64,000 bases of DNA, taken from assembly GCA_950295325.1 (NCBI GenBank), contig OX485803.1, forward strand, positions 19,344,001 through 19,408,000, given 5' to 3'. The notes beneath the pieces are model-generated. The model saw nothing but the letters and a program-made list of their open reading frames with translations, was not told the DNA's origin and searched no databases. A program made the translations under genes and the position numbers. Origin of the DNA: Polytrichum commune (Eukaryota; Streptophyta; Polytrichopsida; Polytrichales; Polytrichaceae). Below are positions 23,801 through 37,535 of this stretch, piece by piece; position 1 is the first letter of the stretch; every line of letters begins with the position of its first letter.

Positions 23801-26800
23801 AATTCAAAACAAGCTCTTGTTGTAACATAAATGAGTTAGACACCTGTGAGACAGAAGAAACTCCAACCTACTGTTTTGTCTTCAATGCTCATACCAAAAC
23901 CATAGCATGTCAGAATATATGTTAAATGTCTCTTTGGCGAATCACCAAGCTAGCTCCAGAGCAAGAAATTATACCATAAATCTAAATGCTTTGCTTGGTG
24001 ACAAGTTAGACAGAATACCAGAGTCATTAAAAGGAAAAGATGAGGTTGGAAGCATGAAATAGATGAGTTACTTCTATTTGATACAATCTTCTTACTAGCA
24101 GTACGTGAAGGAAAGGCACTGTAGTTACTGCTCTGATTGGTTGTGGATGCCACGCTTCCGAAGGAATTTTTCAAATTAGTACTTCGCATGGAGATTGTAG
24201 GCTCCCTTGTGCTGCCAACTGATTCATCACTGCTAATAGCAGCCACTGCCACAGCAGATGCAGCTGCCTCAGCCTCTGCCTCAGGATCAATTCCTCCCTC
24301 TAAAACACTCATTTCTCCTTCGCCACGCGTACGTTTACCTGTCCATTTGGATAAGCAAGATGTCTGAAGTTAGTACAACAAGATACTTGCTTCCTCATGT
24401 ATATCCTGGAGCATTGATATAAAACATTGAATCCAAGGACAAAAAGATTAGAAAAATTTGGAGCATAAGAATACATTGAGGTGCTAGTATTTATGACTTC
24501 ATGGTAGTACGTATTCCAGATCATTATAGCCAAGAGTAACGCACTACAAAAACCTTAAAGTTTAACAAGAATCAAAGTCCTTGTAGACCTAGATGGACAG
24601 TTGACTTGGTCCCATTTCCATGGAACCAAAGGAGGTGGAGTTATCTATGTCTTGCTCCTCACCTCTCCCGGTCTAAAGCTCCCCCCATGCCTTATCTTAA
24701 GAGTGGGAGTTACCTTAGATTGCAGATAGCTATATCTAATTTCTTACATGGGTCTCTAGTTAACTTTAGTTAACTTAGTCACATTTACATGGTACCTCAC
24801 AGGTTACACAGACTTTGACAACCAAGCTGAAACATTGATCTGCAAAAGGCCTCAACATTAACCTAAAACTCAATGAAAATTCAGTCCCGATCAGGCAGCA
24901 CTGAAAAAAACAGGACTTCAAGAAGAAATAGCTGCACACTTTGTCGAGGTGTATCTGATGTCAATACTTGGATGTAACTGTATTTAAAATGGAAATTTTG
25001 GACTGCAGAGAAAATTTTGAGAGCAATTCTTGCCGTCCTGTATTCAGTGAGGTCATACCCTTAGTTCATCACAATCAGATTACTGTCTCACTGATACATC
25101 TAAGCACATGCATTGTTGTCAAGGGAAACAAAGAAATATTTTGCATCATATAGTGAAGTCATACCCTTTGCAGGGAATGATGGCACATCAAGCCCAGAAC
25201 CAGATGTCCGTTTTGCTTTCTTGAGGTCAGCCTCTTCAGATGCTGCTTCAACACGGGATGCTAGGGAAGACCCCACTGCATTCATGAGCGCAGGTGTGTG
25301 AGGACGACTATTAGAAAGCGCCAGAGGTGGTGATGTAACAGCACCTGCAATGTTAAATAAAAACCTGATCAGTATGCTTTGGAGGAGAAGAACAGCTAAA
25401 CACAAGCTCAAAATATCACAGCACACTATATACACATAGGATAAACCTAAAAAACTGCTGGACCACTATTCAGTATTAAAGTGAACATAGTAGCCTTTCA
25501 GATTAATGAGGGGCTTGATAGAAGTGAATTTCCACTGCCAAAAGGCATGCAGATTGATCAACAATAATTTCCAAAAGGCTAAGCCAGTAGACACAAGAAG
25601 TGGATAGAATCTGGCACCAAACTGTTCACATCAATTCTGAAACCAATCTCTTGGCGCTCCCCGTGAAAAAAGAGGCACATGGTAACATTGCTAGCACTAT
25701 CTGTTCAAAATCCTTCCAGTGAGTGATACATTGCACACAACAAACTCAGACAACCCTCACAGACAACAAACGTTGAACAATCATAATGACCAGATTTGTA
25801 GCACAATCAGAAACCTACCAAATTGGATCTTGTCCCCAGCAAGAAGAGAGCCAATTGGTCCAGTTGCGGAACCTGACAGTTTGTCCTTGCCTGCCATAGA
25901 TGCAACAGTGGTTCCTGGATCGAGGACCATGCTGCCACGCTCCCCAAGGGGTAGCTGTTGTGGCAAGGGAGCCTCATAACGAGCAGGTTTCATTGCTTCT
26001 TCCAGCTGAATCTGGGTCAGACTCACAACCTGCTGATAGTCAAAAGTAGGAGGACCAATGAGAAGCACAGAAACCAACATCAGTTCTACATGTGGAAATT
26101 TCCTATGCCAAATGCTACAGCCAAGCAACTGAACATTCAATTCCGACCAATTTTATGAGGATCTGGGCAAGTTGAAAGTTCCAGGGGCATGTCCTACCAA
26201 AGTTCCAGATCATTAACATCTATCAGCATTTACAATATATGCAATTAAAACCAATAGCTGTAATCAGAGGGCCCAACTTAAATAAAGTCCAATGTAGGAA
26301 CATCAGATTGAAATAAACACCTGTCTTGTAGAGCGGTTACCACCCCAAGCAATTGATGTGCCAGACATGCTCTCCTGTGGCACACTTTGGCTTTCAGAAG
26401 TAGCCGTCACAGCACCAATCTCACCATCACCTAAGCTTCCTCCTGATGCAGAATTTGAACCAGACGACCTGAGGTCACAAGAAACTTGTCATTGTGAGTA
26501 GATATATAGAAAGCATATTTATCTACTAATCCCTTGACTGCCAGAAGATAGAAACATCAAATCAGTATTGAAGGGTTAAGTATACAACAATCCGTGGCTG
26601 TAAATGACACCTGTTGGAAATCCTCACAAAGAACAGAAAGGGCGTCTGGGACATGCTAGCCACTTTTGAAAGAATTGCAGAGAGGATAATTGGACCCAAA
26701 GTGGTAGACTTAGAAAAATCTAATCGTGTGAAGTAGACATTCAGAACTACAGAGGGATACAATGAATGTGCTCAACAAGCCACAACTTGTTAATTAGATT

Positions 26801-29800
26801 ATTAGAAGACACAATACCAAGACTGTTAATCTAGGAATAACTATACCAGTCTACAAACAAAAGTTGAAAAGATATACCAGAGGAAAGACACCAGATATTA
26901 ACAAGCAGAAGAGGAAACAAAATGGTATGTTCAAGATGGAGATCATTCACTTACTTTGAGATCTTAACCCTTTTATCGGTTGACCCACTTGCTGGAGTCC
27001 CTATAGGTGCAAGTGGAAGTGTTTGTTGAACAGCTGTTACTGCTGTTGATGCCATTCCAGAAGGGGGAGTTCCTGGCTGAGAAACTCGAGTAGTATTGCC
27101 AACATTCTCAGTGCTCTTACTAGGGACCCGCCTCTCTGAGACTGCTCCTATTATGCTGCTGTTTCCAGTTGATCCCTCAAATTGTGAACCCAATTTTGCA
27201 CTGCTCCTTTGCTTCCTGGCAGCTTGTTCTTTGGCCTGCCAAGAATAGTGATAACCAACCACAGTGAATAAAAAAGACAGAAACAGGGGAACCAAAAACT
27301 TTTATGAACTTGAAAGCACAGAAATATAAATACATATATGTGCCCAGCAAACCTACTCTTGGAGTATCGCATTTCTCTACTGAGTACCCTCCTATAAACC
27401 CAATTAAAAACAGAGAATCAAGCAAAATCGAACAGACCCACTCTTATCATAGATAGCTCCCTAAAACATTATATTATTCATAGCATGTAAAAATTTATTT
27501 CATCTAAGTCAGGTCTTGAACCACCACTGCTATAAGGTCTTTGGAATTCAGTACCTTCATGTCCTTTGATTTTGCTTTGATCTCCTTCTCTCGTTGTTCA
27601 CGTCGGTCATTGAGCATCTGACGCTTGGACCTCACTTCAATGAACTCCCCCTGATCACTGGCTTCAATCCCTGGCTGCTTAAACACATGGACCACTCCAC
27701 TCTGTAATGGTACATCTGGTGCCACTTCTGAAGAGTATTTTCCCAGTAAGCCTTCAGCAGACCTTCCAAATCCTCCAGAAGTTCCTGACCCTCGTCCTCC
27801 ATGCTTTTGCAAACCCTCAGAGCTGTAGGTGCGCTCTGGCCTTGGGCCAGCCCGTAAAGAGGATTGGCCTTCCCCTGCTTGCACAGAATGACTTGGCTCC
27901 CCTGATTGGCCCCTCTCCTGCATTTGAACTCCAACCTCTCTAGCATCGCCACTAGTTGCTGCAGTGCTGGCCAGTTCAGAGGAGCCACTTACTGTCTGCT
28001 TGTAAGGCTTGTCAGCACCTAAAGTGGAGGACATCCGATCCACCCCAGTATCCCGCCCTTTAAATTCTGTCCGACGAAAGTTACTCCGCCGACTGGGACG
28101 AGTACCACCTACATTATGTGACATCATTCCAGACGAGGTGCTTATACCTTCAACAGAGCTTTGGGAGGGAACTCTGCCTGAGTGAGATGTACCACTACGA
28201 GGATTTCCTCGAGCAGTCATATGCCCCCCACGAGATCCGGTGCCTCTTCCTCGTGCACCAAGGAACGTTCCTCTTGCCATCGGATCCAGAACAGAACCAT
28301 CTATAGAGGGTCCTGTAACAAGCATGGTACTAATATCAGTGTCTTTAGAAGATCAGGCCAAGACATATTGAGCATTAGGCAGCCTGTAATCCTTGAGAAT
28401 TTTATTTCCATCATCCACATCTCAATCAAGCAAATTCCAACTTGGAAACACAAAGTACATATATATATCTACTCCCAAGAGTTCAGACAAGAATACCTTG
28501 ACTAGTAGCCCCAATGTCATTGGCCTGAAAGGCTGAAGCCTCTTGAGACACTCGTTGACTACCAGGCTCCCTGCGCACAGATTTGATACGAGGGAATTTT
28601 TCTTGGCCAATCGTACCATGTAAGCCTTCACCAAGAACCCCTCTGTCACGTTGTCTTCTATCTGGACGTTGGCCATTCTTTGCGGAAACAAATCTATTTT
28701 CTCTGGCATCCGCTTCCAAGGAAGCTTGGGCATCCACTGATGGGAATTGATTCAACCATGGAGATTGCGGTTGAAGTAGGATGGGATCTTTTCCTTCCTG
28801 TGGAGTAGGCTCCTGTGAAATTGATTCTGGCTTCTGCTGTGGAGGCTCCTCCTATTGTCAGGGGTACAACAAAACAAATATGTTAAGAGCTGGTCTAATG
28901 TGAGGATCTTGTCTTTTTAACTTAATAAGCAACAATCTTAAAATCTATGTCTTGGATGGCAATACCTGTGTGAACATTAATCATCATTCTACATAATGCT
29001 ATAAATTAGCACATATGGCACCACGGCCTACTTTCACAATAGTTTTGGATTGGAATATAGAATCGGGCATTACATTAGCTACTCCTGAGTAGCTAACAAG
29101 TATGAAGCCCAATCCCTTAACCTCCAGAAGACATGTCCCAAGTAGATAATATGTTGACACATAAATGCTCATCTGAGAAAATAAATGTCACAGTTTACTG
29201 TCCTTTAAATGTGAAAACTTTGAGAAGATAAGCAAACAACACATGAAACACAAATTGCCTTAAAGCCAACCTGAGTTTCTGCAACTTGTGCCTGTGACTC
29301 TGTCTGCGTATTCACCACCTGAGACTGCTGCCCAAAAGTTGGCACTGACTGTGAAAGGTTGGTATGGTGAGTCAGCTGCCCAAACTGGAACATGGGGGGT
29401 TGAGTAGGTGGCATGTGGGTAACTTGCTGTAGCCCGATGTAAGGAGGTACATGCAGTGGCATTTGTATTGACCCTATTTGAATAGCAGGAACTGATCCTT
29501 GAAGCAGAGATGAATTAGAAAGAAGCCCAAATTGAAGGGTCACAGGACCCTCAGTTGAATTTGGGTGTCCTGGTAAAGGAACAGAAGAAAGCTGCGATGA
29601 GGAAACTGGAATGATGTTAGCCTGTGGCATAGAGAAGGCCACAAAGGAGAGAGGTTGGTGTGACTGTGACGAAGAAGAATGTCGGACATCATAGGCATCT
29701 GACTCCGTGGTTGATCCAGTTGTTGAAGGTCTTAGACTTTGTTCGGTGACCTCTTGCACCATCCGCCTCCCTCCCATCTCCTCGTTTTTCTGATGTATAG

Positions 29801-32800
29801 AGAGGGAAGTACAGAAGTCAACTCTCATGATCTAGGCACACAGTTTCCTTAAATGAAAAAGATGCAAAAGAGTAGAACCAGAGAGATTCCATGCCATACA
29901 TATAATATAACATACCTAAATGATGAATACTACTGTAAAATATCTGCAGGACACCTATGAACCTATAGCAAGAACTCAGAGCCTAAGAGTGCCAGCCTCA
30001 TGAACTTGTCACTAGCATACACTACAAAGGACATTTTCAATGAGATTCACAGAACACTGAGTCTGGCATTCAAACCTTTAAAGGCTCAGCATATTCATTC
30101 TCAACTGCTTTATAGAGCAGCCTTTCATTCAAATCGCTCTCAGTATGCACCTGCCCTCCTGCCTCTGTGATCCGCTTATCAAAGTCAGCAACAGAGAATA
30201 CTTCATTCTCACTTGTCTCATTGCCAATTTCAGCTTTGTCTATATCTTGCTCAGATAACCCCCTGGCTTCCTCATCACCTTCATCACCCTCATCTTCATC
30301 ATCATCATCCTCATCATCTTCTTCATCGTAGCCTTCATAACCTTCCTCATCTCCTTCTTGGCCATCATCATCTTCTTCCTCCTGCATACCCAATTTCAGA
30401 AGTGCTCAGTAGGTACAAGAAATTGACTGTAGATTGAAAATTTCACATAGAAAGCATGAAGTCAGGACGACAAACAAGAGGTCAAAACATAAGGTATTCA
30501 GCTCAGCAAAAAAAGCAGGGGATTTGAAAGAACTGAATGGTGGAAAGGGCATATCACTCCCTCAACAAGGTTAGTACTGGCAAGGATAAACCACTCATTT
30601 CTATAGGTTAAGTACTTACATCAGTTTGTCCTTGATTGGCTTCTTCCTCAAAGTCAGGATCAATGCTTAGCACTTCAGTGTCTTGTCTATCAGACTCCCC
30701 AACATTCAAAGACACTGCTGCCTCTTTCTCCTCACTCTCCTCTCCTGAATGAGTGTCTATATGAGGAGAATCCTCTTCACAAGAATGACTACTCATCTCC
30801 TGTGATGCAGTTGGTGGTTGCAACTTCGTGTCTTCACGTGCTTGGGACAACTGTAAAAAATCATGTTTCAGAAATAACTTTCATCAAGACCATAATGACA
30901 CAAATTTTAGCATACATCATCCTTGGACATGCTAACACCTCCATAACAAAGTCCCCAAATGATGGGAATGAAGTTACATAACCTGAGAAAATGAACGTTG
31001 CTCTCTGACAGATTGTGATGGCACTTGCTGCCAGTCCCTCTGGGTTGTGCCCCAACCCTTGCTTTGCAACACTTTCACCTCTTCTTGTGACACATCAGCT
31101 CCTGGCCTTGTTGAACCAGAACTCTCAGATTGTTGGTCCTTTGAATCTTCCTGTGCTAAAACATTACCAATGCTTTCAATAGTTGATTCTTCTTGCAAGG
31201 ACATTTCTCGAAACTCTCCATTCTTTGTCTGTGAGCTTGCCAAGAATGTCTGCTCCTCGGTATTTCTTGCTAGTGGACGTTGAGGGACCATCCTGACAGG
31301 TGGAGGGGGAACACGAGGCTGCTTCGCCAAGGAGTGGCGGAGACGCCCGTAAGGGGATGGCTCCACCATGTCAGAGCCTTGGAAGTATGGAGGTGTGCGT
31401 GGAGGAGACAATCGCTGGGCTGGACCATCTCTTACAGATCGCCATCGATCTCCTCTGTCCCTACCCCAACGACGATCCTCTCTATCCCCAGAACTCTCAA
31501 AATATCCACTATCAAAATCAGGAGTGGTTGCACGGGTACTACCTGCCTGCTTGTTGGAAAGGCCAGAATCCTCAGCTGTCCACCTCCTGTCACCAAAATG
31601 AGGTCTCCGAGGATATTCTCCTGAACCTCCCTCAGGGGTAAATCCCACATTATTAGATCCCCCACTGTAAAAATTCTCTAATCGGTCACCATATCCCCGA
31701 CTATTGTAGACACGATCACGGGAAACCGATGCCTCAAAATCAGCATTGTTATCCCGACTATAAGTGGGGAAGGCCTGAGGTTGCCCTGACCCATTACCAT
31801 TGTCAGCAAGATGCTCCCTCCTCCAGGGAACATAATTTCTGCGTTCAGATTCAGTTGCTGTGTTACCTCGGAAATCAGGAACCCAGGCACTTGCCTCCCG
31901 AGTAATGTGCTGAACCTCTGGAGATTCCACTCGACGAGGAATGTCATCTTCTGAGGACCTCTGAATAAAATTCCCTGACTGCGATGGGCGCAAAGGAGCA
32001 CGTTCATCGTCATCCAAATCAGTTCCAGTGATACTTGCAACCAGTTTCTCTTCCTCTTCCCTTTGTGCTTCATCTCGACGCCTCCCTTCCTCCTCCTGTC
32101 TTGTCCGCCATACATTGACTACAGTTCCATCCTCACTTTGCCTGTTACAGTGAAACAATATATATAACAGTCAAGCTTCCAAAGGAAGTTCAAGTGCAAA
32201 GGAGCACCCAGACAAAAGTCATAAAAGCAACTATGCATATTTAAAACCAACTCTTGTGCCATGGGCTGTTGTTCAACATCTACTCTGCAAACAATATGCA
32301 GATTTCCGAGAATGTATATATTTTCTATGGTAGTTGTCATTTAGCACATTATGACATCTCAAAACCCAAACAAATATTGCCTGGCAAAAGAATCTCATTA
32401 TGTGGACAGCAAAGTACCCTAAATGCTTGCCCATATTGTCATGAAAGGCTTAAATGTTGAAACACATCCCTATCATGAATAAGCTAATTTCTGTCATTCA
32501 GCAAATCATGGCAAATGCAAGGTTCACTCTTAATGTCCGTCCAGAATAGACCTTGGTGAAAGAAAATTACCAATTTGATACATGGTGCAGAATGGTAAAC
32601 ATAGATACCACACATGACTTGTGAAGCACCCTCTGCTGAGAACAATTTTGCAATAAATGAGCAGTGTCCTAGATCTACCAAGAAGTGAACCACCGAGTCT
32701 TATCAGTACAAACCTGGCTTCCTCCTGCTGCTTCTTTTCAGCCTCGCGTTTTGCGATTCGCTCCTCCAGCTCCAGCAATTTGCGATGTGCACTTTCCTTC

Positions 32801-35800
32801 CTTCTCTCTTCTTCTAGTTGCATATGTCGCTTCTCATCCTCCCTGGCCTTCCTCTCTTCTTCAACCTTTTGAGCTGCCTCTAAGGCTTCCCGCTCTGCCT
32901 TGGCGGCTGCCTCTTTGGCCTCTTCCTCCAATTTTGCCTGAACATTTCACTTTCAGGGGTCCTTATGAGGTACAAAAAAAAAAGGACAAAGCTTGGCCTG
33001 GTTTCAATATACTCTGTAGACAGACTACCAGCTATCCCACCAACATCTAGAAGTACAAAGTAAACTGTTTCCAAGATTCAAGTTTCAGCTCATCCCAGGA
33101 TTCAATGTTCTCTGAAAGACATGTAGGACTCAGGCTGTCTCCAGGTTGTATAGAATTGAATGGTCTATGAAGAACTGCTCATACTGTCTGTTGAACAGCA
33201 AGAAAAAAATTTACATGGTGACTGATGATATACGGAGACCAAAATTGGAGTAGCAATATAAGGACAAAAGAAATCAAGGGACCTGTCTCTCTTCTTCATC
33301 TCTGGCCTGCCTTTCCCGTTCTTCAATCTCTTTCTGAGCCATCTCCACTGCACGCTCTTTTTCCTCCAGCTTCCGCTGCCGGTCCAATTCCTGAGCCTTC
33401 TGTACTCTCTCTAGCTCAGCTTCAAAGGCCTCTCTCTCTGCATCACGGAAGTTGCTCTCTTTTGCCTCATCTTTCTTTCGCCGGAGGCCAAGTAGGGGGA
33501 TCATTGGAGGGTCTAATCCAACCCCTTGTGCTGGACGAAAGCTCTCCAACCCGTGGATCTCACCATAATTTCGGACATAAGGACCATCATTATGGAAACC
33601 ACCATATCCACGCTTTTCTCTTCCATATTCACCTGCTTGTTCAGGTCCTGAGAATCCTCTACCACCAGAAAAACCTCCAGGACCCCCATTTCTCATAAAT
33701 CGATCACCAAATCGTCCACGTCCTCCATCATATTCCCCACCTTGTACACGCCTATTGTCTCTACCCTGAAAATTATCTCTGAAACCTCCATCACGGTTTG
33801 CATGTGCATCTCTGTTGATGCCACCATCTCGACCCCCAAACCCCTGCCTTTCCTGGAAGCTATCTCTACCTCCAAATTCCCTACTGGATCCAAAATCCCT
33901 ATTCCCTTCTCGACTAAATCCCCTGTTAACGAAGCTAGTATCCCTGTTCCCACTGCCCCCCCATTCACGAAAGCCTGCTTCCCGATTGAAATTCCCTTCT
34001 CTACCTGAGTTGGGACCTCTGTTGAACCCATGATCAACACCAAATCCACCACTATTAACAGATTCTTGTCCAAAGGCATTCTCTACACCATTACGACCTT
34101 CCAAATCTCTATTTGGAGGGGCAAAAGAATGTTGCGCTTCCCTGGGAGGAGGAGGCCGACCATATCCAAAATCATCCCCACCACGGCTTGCATGTCGAGG
34201 CTCTGGCTCACTTTCTGATCTATCACCCCACTCAGGATAACTGCCTCCTTGGGGACGGAAGGTAGGGACTGAATCTCTCTCATCGTCGGTCCAGTTTGAC
34301 TGACGTCGTTGACGAGGTCCAGGTGATGGAGGTCCATAGGATTGATGCTCAGCTTTCATTGTTGGTCGGCCAGATAGACCTGCACTGGTAGATACTTGCT
34401 GCTCCAGTGGTTGCATATCCTCTTTCAGTAATCTGGGGGTCTGATCACTCTTAGCTTGTGCAGACAATGGCTGGGCAGGCTGAAGCTGAGGACCTGTAAG
34501 CAGTTACAAGTCAGAGGAGCAAAACAGGCAGCCAGGACTCAAGATCTCATGTTGTCACTGAAGTGACATAAGAGAGGGGTAGATTGCCAGCCAGATATTA
34601 ATTAACATGTGTACAATAGTTGCAATTCTTCCCTTCAAGTTATGCTTAAGTTTCTGAATATGAACTTTGCCATTCATCCACAGTTCTATGGATCTGCAGT
34701 TTCAATCACGTATTGAATTTGCTACTGTCCTCATCACATATAGGGTTCATCTACTGCCAGTTGCGAATTCCTCTTCAACTGACTGATTTTCCAGGTGAAA
34801 TTTGGTCCAGCCCCTCTTATTTTTCATTGCTAAGCCACCTTCAACTGAAGTGGGTTAAAATACAAGAAAAGGGTCCACCTTCACCACCCACCTCCAAGCT
34901 CTGACTGCGGAACTTCATCAGGTTTCAGAACCGTGTGCTGCTCAGAAAGCTGTTGCAGTCTCATTTGCTGGTCCTTCAATTCCTGTTGTTTCTCCCTCTG
35001 CTTCTGATGCAACTCCTTCTGCCGTTGCTGTGGAGGAACTGGAGGAGGAGGCAATGCTGCTTGAAGTGTAGGAAAATCTTCACCTCTCAAAACAACAGCC
35101 TTCTCCACAGTGGGCACAACATGACCACTCACCGAGGGAGGGGGAGCTTGCATTGTCCGTGCACTAGGAGGAGTATATACTCCAGATCTCACTGCAGCTG
35201 TTTGATTTGTTCCAGTAGCTGCAGCTTGATTTGGAACAGGCCATTGATCGCCACTAAGTGATCCTGCTGCAGGATGGCCACTTGAAGGTGAAGTTCCCCA
35301 TGTTGATCCAACACTTAACGCAGGCACTAACCTAGCCATACCTGCAGCATTTATACAAATTCAGAAACGGTCACATTCAATCCATTGCTCTTAAATGCAT
35401 AGATCAAAGACTTGCATACCTCATAGATGTCCAAAGAGTTCAGCGACAAGGACAGAGGTAGGGAGCATCTCCCATTTTAGCCAGATTCCTGAGTGCTTGC
35501 ATAGGGTATTGACCTATACGTCATACCGAATATGGCAATCGTAAAAACGGGCAAAAACAAGACCTTGCAGGTTGCCTCCAAGAAAATTGTATCCTACCAC
35601 TCCAAACCCACCAGTATCGGACAGTCTCTCAAAACCTAAGCACCTTCCGCTTCTCCTTGACAGCTATTAGAATAACTTATCAGGCCCCGCATGCTTCCTA
35701 GATGCATGATAGTCTGAGAGCAAAAATCACAAATAGAATATACTATAAAGTCTAACATATCGACGGTGAACAAACTTACACACATTCCTCACCTCGCTCT

Positions 35801-36916
35801 GCTAGGCGCAAATTCTGACAAGGGGCAACAAAATGCCTTCTCTTTAGGTCATCTAATCTTCTTTGAACTCTCGAGGCATTCAAATAGCATTAAGGTTCAC
35901 ACAACCACTTATTTTAAATACAAATCATACAAACACATTACCTAACTAACAGACAAGATGACAACGTTCCTGGAGGCTGTTGTTAAAATGACTGCTATCA
36001 CGCAAAGGTGAACAGCGCCCAGCCACAAGACCTACTCCAACGGTATCTGGGCACAATTGTTCACATAGAAAAAACCTTCATTCCACTCCAACTTCAACGC
36101 TTGACCATCCCATCACAAGTTGATCATGGAAGATAAAACTCGTCTTTTCATACGCTTCTTCCCAACTTCAAAGTTCAAGAGCCAATTTTTGGAAGATCGG
36201 ACTTAATGACTGCCTCTCGGACTTGCGAGATTGTGTGGGGTCAAGTTGTTCTACAGCCAGGGAGATTGCACTAATACGCCACCATAAAATAGATAAATGC
36301 CGGTGGAAATGCTGCCGACTGGATTTCCGATTGGATGTCAGTAATCGTATGACCACTGAGAAGGAGTGCGTTGATAAAACGCATTCCAGCATACAAGAAC
36401 ACGAAAGAATCGGTGCAAGCCAAGCAACCCGATTTCGACCAAAACAAATAATACCATCATGATGATGACGATGATGCACCTTTTGTTTCGTGCCATACCT
36501 GATGTTGTTGTCTCCGGGACAGTGGCAACGGGCAGCTCTTCCTGTTGCTGTGTTTTGGTCCATCCAGAAGCTCCCGTCCCGCCCACAAGTGCAATGGTAG
36601 GGTCATTTCCCGCGTGCTCTCGTCTAAGAGACGGCAAGTTGACCGGCCGCGGCACAATAACCTTCCCACTCTTTGGTGGCACGTTGGCGGCCCCCGCTCC
36701 TCCTCCTCCTCCTCCAGGCTGCTGCTGCAGGGGGCGGACGGGCCTCGAGAGCAACAACATTCCCGACGACGCCCGGGCTCGACCGCCGGACGCCCCCCCC
36801 AGGACTGCATTCCCCGAACTCAAACTGCCCGACGTCGATGCCGCGGCCGGCTTGCCATAGCTTTTGTTCAAGTTCACAGAAGCAAACTTTGTGTTGCTGC
36901 TCGAGGCACGCGCCAT
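20858..36916 (-). CDS. MOS1: MOS1-like BAT2 N-terminal domain protein, 20 exons
   Basis: Homologue of plant MODIFIER OF SNC1 1, a large nuclear protein that in Arabidopsis controls SNC1 immune-receptor expression and cell-cycle genes. Exons (5' to 3'): 36499-36916, 34892-35341, 33283-34493, 32714-32937, 30983-32141, 30620-30850, 30076-30381, 29271-29789, 28497-28797, 27555-28312, 26955-27235, 26321-26468, 25819-26029, 25165-25344, 24072-24338, 23262-23741, 22785-22987, 21729-22059, 21088-21509, 20858-20962. All phases join, giving about 2734 residues, roughly twice Arabidopsis MOS1. The BAT2-N hallmarks are VPRPVNLPS (88-96) and GEDFPTL (226-232). Exon 3 is rich in RGG/GG and DR; charged coiled coil spans ~640-770; exon 7 is very acidic; FIEVRSKRQMLNDRREQREK is near 1830. 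The C-terminus contains IFAPSSKLKQVYVAKPAS across the last junction. Start ATG 36916 is the first in its frame. Exon 9 start is uncertain (28797 or 28853); intron 16 is GC-AG. Confidence 0.88.
22988..23261 (-). other. GC-AG intron 16 of the MOS1 homologue
   Basis: The donor reads CAG|GCAAGC and the acceptor CAG|GCAAGC. No GT donor near the exon end keeps the frame, while the GC donor joins TCA-G|GC-AAG cleanly into PSGKQPDWKH. The 10-base string TCAGGCAAGC is present at both ends of the intron. Confidence 0.75.
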
Positions 36917-37140
36917 GGATCGTGCTCCTCTCTCCCTCCGTTTCCTGCATAAGCACGAAAGTTCCTCTCCCCCTCCCTCCCTTCTCCTTCCTTCCTTCCT
37001 TGCCGATCTCCTCCTCCTCCCCCTGCTATCCTCTCCCCTCCTCCCCTCTCCTCTCACCTCACCTCTTCTTCTCCGCCTTTCTTCGTCCCCTCCTCTGTTC
37101 TGCTGTTTCCCGAAACCTAACTTACTGATGAAACCCTAAC
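36917..37140 (-). promoter_or_regulatory. GA-rich leader and telo-box of the MOS1 homologue
   Basis: On the gene strand this is a nearly pure GA-rich tract (36925-37090), typical of plant 5' leaders. An AAACCCTAA telo-box is at 37131-37139 on the + strand. The frame that runs upstream of the start ATG to 37057 contains no other ATG and is just the low-complexity leader. The transcription start is not determined. Confidence 0.5.
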
Positions 37141-37199
37141 AACTCCCTGCGGGTGCTCAGGTCCGTCCGAGTCGGGGATTCATGACCTAGGGTTCATGA

Positions 37200-37535
37200 C
37201 GCTGTGAGGGTGGTGATGGAGAGAGAGAGAGAGGTTGTGGCAGGCACCCCTCGAGGGAGTGGGGCAAGAGCATCTACAGGCTACGGAGGAAGGAGAGGAA
37301 AAAGAAAAGGAAAAATGGCAAGACAGGAGTGTGGAGCAACCACAAGGGCCGTATGCCCTCCTTCGCTTCGTCCCTGCCTCCTTGCTTGTCTCCCCCTTCC
37401 TCTTCCCTTCCCCCTCCCTTCCCTTCCCCCCTTTGCCTTGGCACCTCCACCCACCCTCTTCTCTCGCCCCCGCTGCCCTGCCCTGCCCTGCCCAGCCACC
37501 CTCCGCCCCCTCACCGGGCAGGCCGGGCACGCCCT
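37200..37535. other. GC- and pyrimidine-rich DNA upstream of MOS1 homologue
   Basis: C/T-rich on the + strand, with CCCTGCCCTGCCCTGCCC near 37480. The long overlapping frames on both strands here (37180-37750) have low-complexity Pro/Ser/Gly-Arg content and no family features, so none is called. Confidence 0.5.

Noticed and set aside
33225-34218. Several long + strand frames opposite MOS1 exons 3 and 5
   Set aside because: They are antisense shadows of compositionally biased coding exons.
36917-37057. N-terminal extension of the MOS1 homologue
   Set aside because: The frame has no ATG and consists of GA-rich leader sequence giving Arg/Gly/Glu only.
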